From NCBI RefSeq assembly GCF_001373415.1, contig NZ_CDSE01000030.1, forward strand, positions 62,001-126,000: a stretch of DNA of 64,000 nucleotides, given 5' to 3'. Position 1 is the stretch's first letter. Every line of letters begins with the position of its first letter. Source of the DNA: Paenibacillus dakarensis (GTDB lineage: Bacteria > Bacillota > Bacilli > Paenibacillales > Paenibacillaceae). Below, in pieces: positions 33,178-42,434 of the stretch. A program made the translations under genes and the position numbers. Below the pieces are notes generated by a model. That model worked only from the letters and a program-made list of their open reading frames with translations, made no database searches and was not told the origin of the DNA.

Positions 33178-34145
33178 ACAGCGAACAGAATCAAAATGAT
33201 CAAGCGTGGATGGAGGAGCTAAGCAGCCCACCTTTTGAAAAGAATAATTTCACACCCGAGCTTATGACTTCAGTTCTGAATCGCTCAATGAACGACAGCC
33301 AGGCAGGCAAGCGAAAAAAGAACCGCATGGTTCGTGCTGCTGCCGCTGGCTTAAGCACTCTCGCTATACTCGGGGCCATCTGGATTTTCGGTGCAGAACC
33401 GTTTCATCAAAATCCGGCCAATCCTGTGCAGCAGCCCTCAGCGGTTCCAGGCAATTGGGCACCTCATTCCGAATATATGACCCCAGAGGGAAATCCAAAG
33501 CTCCATGCCTTTCCAGGCGGTGAATATCAGGCAGGGTCTCCGGCAGGCAGCTGGTGGAATTTATACGTTCCCGTAAGTACACTTGAAGGACAAAGCATTC
33601 GTATTACGGCGGTTCATAAGGATACCGGTATGCAAATCGAGGAACTGACCAGTACAACCATTACACCAGACATGGCATACGACGATTTCACTCGCGTCTC
33701 TTCCTCCTTCGCCCTTCCGCTAAGCGGATTATGGAAATTTGATGTCTATATTGGCGAAGAGAAGTTTGGGGATGTAGTATTCGATGTGCCTGACAGCAGC
33801 TGGGAGCCTAGTCCTTCATTCAGATCCGGCGTTTACGAGATGACAGGAGTAGAGAATCGGCTGGGCTTTATCCATCCTCCATTTAAAGCAAACCAACCGA
33901 ATAAATACATGTGGCATTTCTGGGGTTCTGAAGAGGAGCTGAATGGTGACCTTCGTATTACGGCGGTGAAGCAAAATTCATCAGAAATTATCGACGTGTT
34001 TGAAGGAAGCCTGCGAACAGGCAAACTGAATAATGCAGATGCTGCACTTCCAACTACCATGAGCCTGCCAACACCCGGCTTATGGAGACTCATGGTATCA
34101 ATCGACGAGAGGTTATACGGAAGTGTCATTGTAGAAGTTGAATAG
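33174..34145 (+). CDS. Putative anti-sigma factor with two extracytoplasmic DUF4871-like repeats
   Basis: The protein has 323 residues: a cytoplasmic N-terminal part of about 50, one membrane helix (AAGLSTLAILGAIWIFG, about 56-72), then two repeats of the same beta-sandwich. Repeat 1 (about 105-210) has SWWNLYVPVSTLEGQSIRIT and SGLWKFDVYIGEEKFGDVV. Repeat 2 (about 220-323) has NRLGFIHPPFKANQPNKYMW, HFWGSEEELNGDLRIT and PGLWRLMVSIDERLYGSVI. The repeat resembles DUF4871. The N-terminal part has no clear zinc motif, so sigma-binding is inferred from the four-base overlap with the sigma gene. Confidence 0.75.
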   Translation: MNSEQNQNDQAWMEELSSPPFEKNNFTPELMTSVLNRSMNDSQAGKRKKNRMVRAAAAGLSTLAILGAIWIFGAEPFHQNPANPVQQPSAVPGNWAPHSEYMTPEGNPKLHAFPGGEYQAGSPAGSWWNLYVPVSTLEGQSIRITAVHKDTGMQIEELTSTTITPDMAYDDFTRVSSSFALPLSGLWKFDVYIGEEKFGDVVFDVPDSSWEPSPSFRSGVYEMTGVENRLGFIHPPFKANQPNKYMWHFWGSEEELNGDLRITAVKQNSSEIIDVFEGSLRTGKLNNADAALPTTMSLPTPGLWRLMVSIDERLYGSVIVEVE

Positions 34146-34177
34146 TATGTGAGTTTCTCAAGCAGGCTGATAATCTA

Positions 34178-34227
34178 AAAAGAAGCTTTCCCCGAGTAGA
34201 ATAACTACTTAAGGAAAGCTCTTTTTT
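34178..34227. terminator. Terminator of the sigma/anti-sigma operon
   Basis: AAGCTTTCC pairs with GGAAAGCTT, with an inner AGTAG/CTACT stem, then TTTTTT. It may also end the convergent lipoprotein gene. Confidence 0.75.
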
Positions 34228-34243
34228 GATAAGAATAAATTAA

Positions 34244-35146
34244 TTATTTCGCGTTGCCAGAGGCCTTCGCACTATCGAGTGCTTCCTGTGGAACTTCAAT
34301 CTTATCGATCTCATTATGCTTCGTATACTCGCTCTTCATCTTCATATCTATGGTGAGGCTTTGACCATCCTGTTTCGTGGACAATACCATATCCACATCG
34401 GATTTGGTTGGCAGATAAGTGTCTTTTTTCACTCCATACATGATTTTCATGCTCTTGATATCCATTTGCTCCAGCATGGCAGCCGTCTGATCGTTAGAAC
34501 CGCCAGCCTGGCTCATATAGGATTTGGCCAACTCCTTCAAACTGTCACCAGAAACATCAGCCGTCAAAATATATGAATCGCCCTCTTCGGCAATTTTCGT
34601 ATCCTTGGTGATTGTCTTAAACTGCTCCAGCTGCTTCTCTGGGCCTTCCTTGGTCATCTCCATATTAGCCATAATTTCTTTGACATTCTCCTCCGGAAGC
34701 TGGAACCACTGGCCATCTACAGAAGAATAAACGCCATTCTGCGTAATATACTGCTTGATATCCTGCTTGCCCTCACCTGGTATATCCATTGTCATTTCCT
34801 GAACCATTTCCAGCGGATCGAGTGTAGTTTCCACATTCATTACTATACTAACGTCCTGCTCCTGCTTGTTTTCGCCGTCACCAAATACCATATTTTGTTT
34901 AATGTCGGTATCGAGTGCGAAGCTCTTCATCTTCTGGCTGGCTTCTGCTGACTTCTGAATCAGCTCATCCACTGTAGGGAGTGCATCCTCTTTCGGCGCT
35001 TCTGCATTCGTTTTTTCATTGTTACCTGACTTTTGCTCCGTAGGAGTTGTGCCCGTTGTGTCTCCACCCGTCTCTTTCTCTTTGCTACACGCTGTGATTC
35101 CTAAAACTAAAGTCATGCTTAATAATGCAACCATCCATTTTTTCAA
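34244..35146 (-). CDS. DUF6612-type lipoprotein
   Basis: The 300-residue lipoprotein has a basic start, a hydrophobic helix and the lipobox ITAC (Cys20), then a Thr/Glu/Lys-rich linker to about residue 55. The folded part starts at LIQKSAEASQKMKSFALDTD and consists of long antiparallel strands (QDVSIVMNVETTLDPLEMVQ, LTIDMKMKSEYTKHNEIDKI). This pattern matches DUF6612/LppX-LprAFG-like lipoproteins with a half-barrel that may bind a lipid. Ligand unknown. AGGAGG stands before the ATG. Confidence 0.8.
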   Translation of the reverse strand: MKKWMVALLSMTLVLGITACSKEKETGGDTTGTTPTEQKSGNNEKTNAEAPKEDALPTVDELIQKSAEASQKMKSFALDTDIKQNMVFGDGENKQEQDVSIVMNVETTLDPLEMVQEMTMDIPGEGKQDIKQYITQNGVYSSVDGQWFQLPEENVKEIMANMEMTKEGPEKQLEQFKTITKDTKIAEEGDSYILTADVSGDSLKELAKSYMSQAGGSNDQTAAMLEQMDIKSMKIMYGVKKDTYLPTKSDVDMVLSTKQDGQSLTIDMKMKSEYTKHNEIDKIEVPQEALDSAKASGNAK

Positions 35147-35268
35147 AACAATTTCCTCCTAAAATATGTATTCCAATGTCATTACCCCATATGCAACAGA
35201 ATGTAACACTCAAAAATATGATATGATTTTATCTGCATCAAAATATTCATCAAGGGATGTGCCTCAAG

Positions 35269-35847
35269 TTGAAAAACCTCCTGATTACCGGATATCGAGC
35301 TCATGAACTCGGCATTTATAATAACAAACATAAGGGAATCCCATATATCCGCAAAGCGATCGAAGCGAGACTCATCCCGCTGATTGAGGAGGGACTGGAG
35401 TGGGTCATTACACCAGGGCAATACGGAGTGGATCTCTGGGCATGTGAAGCAGCCATCTTGTTAAAATCCCGATACCCTCATCTGAAATGCTCGATTATTA
35501 CAGCCTATACACACCCGGAAGAAAAGTGGAGCGATGAGAAAAAAGAATACTACCAGCAAATTCTCAGGGGCATTGATTATTACGCTGCTGTCAGCAAAGA
35601 CTCATACCAAGGAAGCTGGCAGTTTAAAGCCAGAGACGAGCTCCTGTTCCGAAAAACAGATGGAATTTTACTTGTATATGACGAAGACTCCGGTGAAGCC
35701 AGTCCTAAATACGTAAAGGAGCGCGCCCTGAAAAAGCATATGGAAGAAGGCTATCAATACCTCAGCATTGGATCTGAAGAAATTCAGGCCGTTGCAGATG
35801 AAGATCGCGGCGAACCTGAATTTTATGATGGATATGAAGATCAATAA
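35269..35847 (+). CDS. YpsA/DUF1273-family SLOG protein
   Basis: The 192-residue protein begins (M)KNLLITGYRAHELGIYNNKH and has RLIPLIEEGLEWVITPGQYG, VDLWACEAAI, AYTHPEEKWSDEK, LFRKTDGILLVYD and SPKYVKERA, closely following Bacillus YpsA. YpsA belongs to the SLOG (LOG/DprA-like) Rossmann superfamily, is thought to bind a nucleotide-like ligand, and affects cell division when overproduced. The homologous start is the TTG at 35269; an ATG at 35257 is in frame. The gene ends five bases from the convergent ald gene, with no hairpin between them. Confidence 0.88.
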   Translation: MKNLLITGYRAHELGIYNNKHKGIPYIRKAIEARLIPLIEEGLEWVITPGQYGVDLWACEAAILLKSRYPHLKCSIITAYTHPEEKWSDEKKEYYQQILRGIDYYAAVSKDSYQGSWQFKARDELLFRKTDGILLVYDEDSGEASPKYVKERALKKHMEEGYQYLSIGSEEIQAVADEDRGEPEFYDGYEDQ

Positions 35848-35852
35848 TTTAT

Positions 35853-36977
35853 TCAGCCATGATTGGACCAGTAAGCTTCTAAACTTGTAAACTCATAGCC
35901 ATGAGCATCAGCAACCGCTTGATAAGTTACCTTGCCTCCGATCACATTAATCCCCTTAGCCAGTGCGCGATTTTCCATAGATGCCTGCCGAATTCCTTGA
36001 TTTGCGATCTTGATCCCATATGGAGTAGTTGCATTGGTCAGTGCCAGCGTAGAGGTACGGGCAACCGCTCCGGGCATGTTAGCCACGGCATAATGAATAA
36101 CACCATGCTTTTCGTAGGTTGGATTATCATGAGTTGTAATGCGGTCAATCGTTTCAATGGAACCTCCCTGATCGATAGCCACATCTACGATAACAGAGCC
36201 GGGGCTCATCCCCTTCACCATCTCTTCGGTCACTAACCGGGGCGCGCGAGCGCCTGGTATGAGTACAGCACCGATCACAAGATCAGCCTCTCTAACCGTC
36301 TCTGCAATATGAAAAGGATCGGACATGATCGTCTTGAGACGGCCTTGAAACTGGTCATCGAGCTGACGCAGACGATTCGGATTAATATCCATTATGCTGA
36401 CATCTGCACCCAAGCCAAGTGCAACCCGTGCAGCGTTGGTTCCCACTATGCCGCCTCCAATGACAGCAACCTTCCCCGGTGCGACACCAGGGACTCCACT
36501 AAGGAGCACCCCTTTGCCGCCGTGGGCCTTTTCCAAAAAATGAGCACCGATCTGGATCGACATTCTTCCTGCTACCTCACTCATCGGTGTAAGCAAAGGC
36601 AGACTCCCTTCATCCAGTTGAATTGTTTCATAAGCAATCGCTGTTACTTTTGTATCTACCAATGCCTTGGTCAATTCCGCCTCCGGAGCTAAATGTAAAT
36701 ATGTGTACAGGATCAGTCCTTCCCGAAAATAGCCGTACTCCTCAGGCAGCGGTTCCTTTACCTTGATGACCATATCAGCGGACCAAGCCTCTTTTGCCGT
36801 TGCAACAATTCGGGCGCCTGCAGTTCTGTAGTCTTCATCGGTGAATCCGATCCCCTCGCCAGCTCCCGACTGGACCCATACCTCATGCCCGCCATTTCTG
36901 TAGCTTATAGCTGTCCCCGGTGTCATTCCAACACGGTTCTCATTATTCTTTATTTCCTTCGGAACTCCAATGATCAT
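35853..36977 (-). CDS. ald: Alanine dehydrogenase
   Basis: Ald catalyses reversible NAD-dependent deamination of L-alanine to pyruvate and ammonia and is needed in Bacilli for growth on alanine and normal sporulation. The 374-residue protein has [63 protein letters not shown] (NAD loop), [10 protein letters not shown] and the [14 protein letters not shown] segment. An open frame extends to a TTG at 36989, but the family start is the ATG at 36977. Confidence 0.96.
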   Translation of the reverse strand: MIIGVPKEIKNNENRVGMTPGTAISYRNGGHEVWVQSGAGEGIGFTDEDYRTAGARIVATAKEAWSADMVIKVKEPLPEEYGYFREGLILYTYLHLAPEAELTKALVDTKVTAIAYETIQLDEGSLPLLTPMSEVAGRMSIQIGAHFLEKAHGGKGVLLSGVPGVAPGKVAVIGGGIVGTNAARVALGLGADVSIMDINPNRLRQLDDQFQGRLKTIMSDPFHIAETVREADLVIGAVLIPGARAPRLVTEEMVKGMSPGSVIVDVAIDQGGSIETIDRITTHDNPTYEKHGVIHYAVANMPGAVARTSTLALTNATTPYGIKIANQGIRQASMENRALAKGINVIGGKVTYQAVADAHGYEFTSLEAYWSNHG

Positions 36978-37092
36978 GAGCTTCAACACTCCTTAAGGTC
37001 ATAAAATTTGTTCTACAGTTTTATACCCATTTAATGGCTGGGACCCATCCATGATCATCATACGACTCCCGCGTTTATTCCATGTTATATAT

Positions 37093-37152
37093 AAAAACTC
37101 TCTTTAACTTAAGCCGTGATTTTATAGCACCATCAGCTGTTTAAAGAGAGTT
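37093..37152 (-). terminator. Terminator of the diguanylate cyclase gene
   Basis: On the reverse strand AACTCTCTTTAA pairs with TTAAAGAGAGTT across a roughly 33-base loop and is followed by TTTATATATA, just after the GGDEF gene. Confidence 0.7.
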
Positions 37153-37161
37153 CGTATATGA

Positions 37162-38727
37162 TTATATTTTGATTGTTTCTTTCTCTTCGGAATACATCGT
37201 AATCCGGTTTCTTCCTCCAAGCTTAGACTTGTATAGAGCCGTATCCGCTCGCTCTAACAGTTCCTTGGCTGTTATCAGCTCGGATGGATGATAAAGTGCA
37301 ATCCCCATCGATACCGTTACAACGATTTCATCCGGACCGGGACTTGACGCCATCCTCTGTCTTAAATTTTCAGCAATAGCATATGGTTCCTCAATATCTT
37401 CAATTTTCATAAGGATACCAAACTCTTCTCCACCATAGCGGAAGCAAATGTCCTGCTCTCTTGCAGTCAACCTCATTTCTGCTGCAAGATGCTTGAGCAC
37501 TTCATCGCCTACCGCATGACCATACATATCGTTAACCCGTTTGAAGAAATCGATATCCAGTAAAACAAGTGCAAATGACACCCGGTCCTCTAACCATTCT
37601 TGAAGTGTCAAATCAAATGTCTTGCGATTCGCAAGCCCTGTAAGCCCATCGATCTGGATCTCATCATTAAGAAGATTCAAATGATTGCCTATGCTCTGGT
37701 GCAGCTGTTTCACTTCATAAATAAGGGAAGCGACCTTCGGCATCTGCGGCGGAACGGATTTCTTCGACATTACAGCTTCTTCCGAGAATCTTGCCAGCTC
37801 GTATAAAGGTAATGCAATATAACGTGCAACACGCAAGGCGATGAACAGAATAATGATACAAACGGGCAGCGCCTGAAGTATAATATTTAAGGCGAGCTTC
37901 CTGAGCGGTTCATTAAGAACAGAAACCGGGGTTTGCGAGACAATTCCCCACCCGCCCTTCGGTTCATAAGCATAGCCTGCAAAAAAAGAATTCTCTTGGG
38001 AGTTCATAATCTCGGATGATCCATTTTTTCCACTGATCACTTTCAATATAACTTCGTTACTTTGCACTTGCTCATTAATACGCTTGGGATCCGGATGAAA
38101 AATAAGGCGGGCATGCTCATCCACGACATAGACATATGAGCCGTTGTCATAAAAATGCTCATTCAGCAGCCGGCTCAAAACATTATCCTCCTGCAAATAA
38201 ATCGTTCCGCCTGCGAAGCCTTTATATTGACCATTCGCGTCATAGATTGGTGATGAGATCAGCAGGATCAGGCGCCCCGTTGCCGCTATGTAGGGCTCCG
38301 ATATGAACGAAGTCCTCTTCTCGATCGCTTGAATAGATGCTTCAGATGTAAGCTGGCTCCCTTTCAAGCTATATGACTGATCAGGCGTCATCCACTTAAT
38401 ATACCGGTCTGAATCCGTAATAACAACCGAATTGAAATACTGCTCATTCGCTTTAAACCAGATCCCCAATTCCTGATGACTAAAAGAAGACTCTCCGGCC
38501 AATTGAGCCAGGCCGTTCATGTTATCCTGCATAATATTCAGAATATCAGTCGTGTTGGAGGCCAGTTTCTTGGCGTACTGATGATTATTGTCCAAATAAT
38601 TCGAGGTTAAAGATCTTATATTGGCACTGATCGCCAAATATCCTCCGACGACAGCGGTTATTAATACCGATCCAACAACGAGTAAACCAAGTATAATCCG
38701 AAGTTTAAACCCTTTGCGCTTTCTCAC
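37162..38727 (-). CDS. Membrane diguanylate cyclase (dCache sensor plus GGDEF)
   Basis: The protein has 521 residues: a membrane helix (about 8-30), an extracytoplasmic double-Cache sensor (35-275; FNSVVITDSDRYIKWMTPD and GSYVYVVDEHARLIFHPDP), a second membrane helix (about 280-305), a HAMP-like linker and a C-terminal GGDEF domain. The active site is RYGGEEFGILM, with DGLTGLANRKTF and LLDIDFFKRVNDMYGHAVGD. It should make cyclic di-GMP in response to an external small molecule. No product-inhibition site RxxD is obvious. GGAAGG six bases before GTG 38727 sets the start, removing ten in-frame residues upstream. Confidence 0.92.
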   Translation of the reverse strand: MRKRKGFKLRIILGLLVVGSVLITAVVGGYLAISANIRSLTSNYLDNNHQYAKKLASNTTDILNIMQDNMNGLAQLAGESSFSHQELGIWFKANEQYFNSVVITDSDRYIKWMTPDQSYSLKGSQLTSEASIQAIEKRTSFISEPYIAATGRLILLISSPIYDANGQYKGFAGGTIYLQEDNVLSRLLNEHFYDNGSYVYVVDEHARLIFHPDPKRINEQVQSNEVILKVISGKNGSSEIMNSQENSFFAGYAYEPKGGWGIVSQTPVSVLNEPLRKLALNIILQALPVCIIILFIALRVARYIALPLYELARFSEEAVMSKKSVPPQMPKVASLIYEVKQLHQSIGNHLNLLNDEIQIDGLTGLANRKTFDLTLQEWLEDRVSFALVLLDIDFFKRVNDMYGHAVGDEVLKHLAAEMRLTAREQDICFRYGGEEFGILMKIEDIEEPYAIAENLRQRMASSPGPDEIVVTVSMGIALYHPSELITAKELLERADTALYKSKLGGRNRITMYSEEKETIKI

Positions 38728-38946
38728 AGTGTGCCTTCCTTCGTTCCAAAATATCAATCCTGGAGACCCGATTAGTCAGGCTTGACCCAGGATCATTTCT
38801 CCATTGTACCAAAACTTAGGGTATTTTGGCGCTGATCCATAAAATTTTCAAGTTTTATATAAATGCCAAGGGATTTCTTCTGTCTATGTCGAAAGATTAA
38901 TCCTCAATGAGGAGAGATATACATTTAAATTAGAGGGTGAAATATT

Positions 38947-40194
38947 TTGTGGGGAATCAAAGATATACTCCTTCAGCTTTTGTTTGCACTTTCACCATTT
39001 GTTATATATAACATCCACTACCGTAAGCTTGAGATTAATTATTCCAAACGGTTTATTCTGATTACCTGCTCATTCTGTTTATTGGTATCGATGTCTTTTC
39101 CCTCCAGCACACAAGAAGGCTTTATCTTTGACAGCAGGTATGTCATTATGTTTTTTGGTATTTTGTTTGGCGGGATATCGACAGGCCTGATCCTGCTGGG
39201 AGAATTCATCATTTACCGCCTTTACATCGGTGGCGCAGCTACCTTTGATGCATTAATTATTCAAGCATTCACCTTTCCTTTATCCATTCTTTTGTGCTCT
39301 CTCTACCACAAAATCAGAAATGGACATATCATCACTTTTGTCGCGGGAATCGGCTTTTCTCTCATCCCTTTCATCGAGCTCTACATAAACCACCCGGATT
39401 ACATCATCGCAAATTTATCTTTCAATATTCTTGTCATTCCGGTTCAGAACTGTCTTGGTATCTGGCTGCTTGTCACTCTATTTAATAAATCCGTCCAGGA
39501 TAAAGAATTTTATCTCAAGCATATTCAGAATGAAAAGGTAGAGGCGATCAATCAGGTCGCAGCATCACTGGCCCATGAGGTCAGAAATCCACTTACCACC
39601 GTTCTTGGTTTCCTCAAATTAATACGTTCGAACAGCTTTAACAAGGAAAAAACCGAGCGTTTCATAGATATCAGCATCGAAGAGATCCATCGAACTGAGC
39701 AAATATTATCTGACTATCTGTCGATCAGTAAACCACTTGAATGTATTCAACAGAAAATTGATCTGGTAAGCCAGCTGCGAACCGTTGTTGAAGTGATGAC
39801 TCCGTATGCCATTATGAATAATGTTACGCTGGAAACAGAGTCTCTTGCTTCTCCTATCCTAATCTTTGGTAATCCTTCAGAACTCAAACAGCTTCTCGTT
39901 AATTTCATCAAAAATGCGATCGAAGCCTGTATGAATGTCCCTTGTGCTCGCGTTGGAATATCCTTCAGAATTCATCTTCAGAGGGTACAGCTTGTCATCG
40001 AGGATAATGGAATTGGAATGGATCAGGAGCAGCTAAGCCGCCTGGGCTCCATCTATTACTCCACGAAGAGTACAGGTACCGGACTTGGACTCACTTATTC
40101 TTATCAAGCAATCCGGTCCATGAACGGAACCGTCTCCGTGCAAAGCGAGCCCCGGTCTGGAACGAGCTTCACGATATCGCTGCCGCTGGCATAA
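38947..40194 (+). CDS. KinB-like orphan sensor histidine kinase
   Basis: The 415-residue kinase starts at TTG behind GAGGGTGA. Six membrane helices in the first 185 residues resemble the 5TMR-LYT sensor of KinB-type kinases. HisKA has AASLAHEVRNPLTTVLGF (phosphoacceptor His). HATPase has LLVNFIKNAIEAC, IEDNGIGM and GTGLGLTYSYQAI. With no regulator gene nearby, the likely phosphate acceptor is Spo0F or Spo0A of the sporulation phosphorelay, as for Bacillus KinB. It is divergent from the diguanylate cyclase gene. Confidence 0.87.
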   Translation: MWGIKDILLQLLFALSPFVIYNIHYRKLEINYSKRFILITCSFCLLVSMSFPSSTQEGFIFDSRYVIMFFGILFGGISTGLILLGEFIIYRLYIGGAATFDALIIQAFTFPLSILLCSLYHKIRNGHIITFVAGIGFSLIPFIELYINHPDYIIANLSFNILVIPVQNCLGIWLLVTLFNKSVQDKEFYLKHIQNEKVEAINQVAASLAHEVRNPLTTVLGFLKLIRSNSFNKEKTERFIDISIEEIHRTEQILSDYLSISKPLECIQQKIDLVSQLRTVVEVMTPYAIMNNVTLETESLASPILIFGNPSELKQLLVNFIKNAIEACMNVPCARVGISFRIHLQRVQLVIEDNGIGMDQEQLSRLGSIYYSTKSTGTGLGLTYSYQAIRSMNGTVSVQSEPRSGTSFTISLPLA

Positions 40195-40215
40195 TGAGTG
40201 GTATGTTTAGCCGTA

Positions 40216-40265
40216 AAAAAAGCAGGTCGCTCAAGGGATGATCCCCTGGGCGATCTGCTTTTTTA
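40216..40265. terminator. Bidirectional terminator
   Basis: AAGCAGGTCGCTCAAGGG pairs with CCCTGGGCGATCTGCTT, with A7 and T6 runs on the two sides, between the kinase and the TPR gene. Confidence 0.85.
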
Positions 40266-42233
40266 GGACAAATACAACTGATGACCATACATTGCGGACA
40301 ATTTTTCGACAGCCCGCTCCAGGATCATTTCATCAAAACCCTCTAATCCTTGAATTGCTCTAATTCTGTCAGCAGGCGAATCCTCTTTGTTTAAGTGCAG
40401 ACTCCAGTTCACAATGTTCTGGATTGTTTCCTCGGATTCAAACTGGTGAAAATATATGTGCGCCTTGTACAAATAACTCTCTGCATGCTCAGGCAAGATG
40501 CTTAACACCTCATCAAAAGCCTCCAAAGCCGCCTCCTCATCATGATCCTTGTAATTGATCTGTCCTAATCGATAGTAAGCTCCCGGATGGCCTGGCTGCA
40601 GTTCGAGGAACCTCATAATATCCATTCTGGCTCTCGCATAATCCATCATGGCTAAATAAACAGCGCTTCGAAGACTGTACAGCCCTGCATAATTGACATC
40701 CAGCTCAATACCTTGCGAACAATCAGACAGCGCCCGTTCCAATTGGCCAGTCTCAAAAAAACATCCTGCCCGGAATTCATACAGTTTCGCATTACCGGAG
40801 GCCGCTTGAATAGCCTTGGTATACGAGTCAATCGCTAAATCCCATAAACCCATCTCTTTATAAATATGACCGCTTGCTGTCAAATAAGTAGGATGGTGTT
40901 CGTACTCAGGGTCCAGTTCAGCAGCTTTTTGCAGCTCCAGCATCGCTTCTTCATTCTTGCCCTGTAAATACAGCACATAACTCTGTTTGTTATGAATCTC
41001 GGATATGTCATTTATCTTTAATGCCTCCTGCAGAGCCTCTTCAGCAGCAGTCAAATTCCCTTTCTCAATATAAATATCTGCACGCTGGGTATAGTTAGCG
41101 GCATCGTCTTTTTCTAACTCAAGCAGCTTATCATTCAATTTAACAGCTTCGTCATGACGCCCTAAGCGAAACAGGGCATCGGCCATCCAGTAGCACACAA
41201 GCGGAGATTCCGGATGCAAACGGTACAGCTTCGCAATTACATCCGCAGCTTTGTCCTCCTCATCGTAATTCCGGTACAATCTGGCAAGCCCAAAATAGGC
41301 ACGGAAGTCGTTCATATCCTGGTGGATGGCAAGCTCCAGATCCTCTACAGCCTCCGACTTCTTACCCCACTCTGTATAAACCTCCGCCCGTTTCAAATAG
41401 AGATCCACAGCACCTGTATAGATCTGTAGTCCTTCTGAAGCCGCATGAACACCTTTTTCATATTGACCTAACCGCAGGAACATGTCCGCGAGCAGCAGCC
41501 GGAATGAAAAGGTCTCCTTCATCTGTCTCTGAAAGGTGAGGAAGGCTCCGCGGCTATAATTCGTACTTGCATTGAACAAACTGAACCCTTGATCCGGCTC
41601 AGCTTCATATCGGTCAGACAAAACCACTCCCTGTAATAAGACGGATACGGCATGCTCCAACTCACCGATCAAATCGAGACATCTGGCAAGCATGCAATAA
41701 TACATCGGAATGGCCCGTTCCGGATTTCTTACGCTTTCCCTGAAGCAATCAACCGCATCACCCGGATTACCGCTCTCATAATACGCCATCCCGAGCTCAT
41801 AATAAGTGGATATTGCGGAATCCTTATCCTCTCGCTTGATCGATTCCTTCAGATCCCTAATCGCCTCATTGTACCTGCCAAGATCCTTATATGTAACACC
41901 TCTCGTATACCAGGTTATATAATTATCGCTATTAAGCTCAATCGCTTCGTTCAGATCGGATATCGCTTCTTCTTCCCGGTTCAGTTCCCGTAGAATATGG
42001 GCCCTCCGCTCGTAAGCCACTCCTGCTCCCTTCCATTCTATAACCTGTCCAAGATAGGCAATAGCTTCTTCCGAATGCCCTGTATGATGCAGCATCTCAG
42101 CGTATGTAATCTGATCAGTTAATGATTGTATAGCTCTATGACCTTTTCTAATATATCTGAGAGCCTTCTCTAGATCTTGTCGACTCTGATAATAGCGCCC
42201 GAGCTTGAGCCAGATTCTGTCCATTACAAGCAT
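40263..42233 (-). CDS. Tetratricopeptide-repeat protein
   Basis: The 656-residue cytoplasmic protein is built almost entirely of TPR helix pairs, roughly 16-18 copies. Clear examples are ITWYTRGVTYKDLGRYNEAI, AISTYYELGMAYYESGNPGD, KLYEFRAGCFFETGQLERAL and GAYYRLGQINYKDHDEEAAL. No enzymatic domain, signal peptide or membrane helix is present, so it is a scaffold for protein interactions. The partner is unknown. AAAGGG eight bases before the ATG at 42233 sets the start; a GTG at 42242 is upstream. The stop lies in the bidirectional terminator. Confidence 0.85.
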   Translation of the reverse strand: MLVMDRIWLKLGRYYQSRQDLEKALRYIRKGHRAIQSLTDQITYAEMLHHTGHSEEAIAYLGQVIEWKGAGVAYERRAHILRELNREEEAISDLNEAIELNSDNYITWYTRGVTYKDLGRYNEAIRDLKESIKREDKDSAISTYYELGMAYYESGNPGDAVDCFRESVRNPERAIPMYYCMLARCLDLIGELEHAVSVLLQGVVLSDRYEAEPDQGFSLFNASTNYSRGAFLTFQRQMKETFSFRLLLADMFLRLGQYEKGVHAASEGLQIYTGAVDLYLKRAEVYTEWGKKSEAVEDLELAIHQDMNDFRAYFGLARLYRNYDEEDKAADVIAKLYRLHPESPLVCYWMADALFRLGRHDEAVKLNDKLLELEKDDAANYTQRADIYIEKGNLTAAEEALQEALKINDISEIHNKQSYVLYLQGKNEEAMLELQKAAELDPEYEHHPTYLTASGHIYKEMGLWDLAIDSYTKAIQAASGNAKLYEFRAGCFFETGQLERALSDCSQGIELDVNYAGLYSLRSAVYLAMMDYARARMDIMRFLELQPGHPGAYYRLGQINYKDHDEEAALEAFDEVLSILPEHAESYLYKAHIYFHQFESEETIQNIVNWSLHLNKEDSPADRIRAIQGLEGFDEMILERAVEKLSAMYGHQLYLS

Positions 42234-42344
42234 TTCTCTCACCCTTTAAGTTTGTATGTATGACATTATGATTCCAAATCATTCCTCATGCTTACTATAT
42301 TACTTCATCATTACCCAAACCAAGTATAGCTGCTTATAATCTTA

Positions 42345-42376
42345 TAAAAAAACAGGGAAACCTCGCGGCTTCCCCT
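42345..42376 (-). terminator. Terminator of the ABC-2 exporter operon
   Basis: On the reverse strand GGGGAAGCC-GCGA-GGTTTCCC is followed by TGTTTTTTT, 60 bases after the ATPase stop. Confidence 0.8.
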
Positions 42377-42434
42377 CCTGCTCAGATTCAACTCATATTT
42401 TCCCTAAAATACAATCATATGTCCAGCCTCTTAT

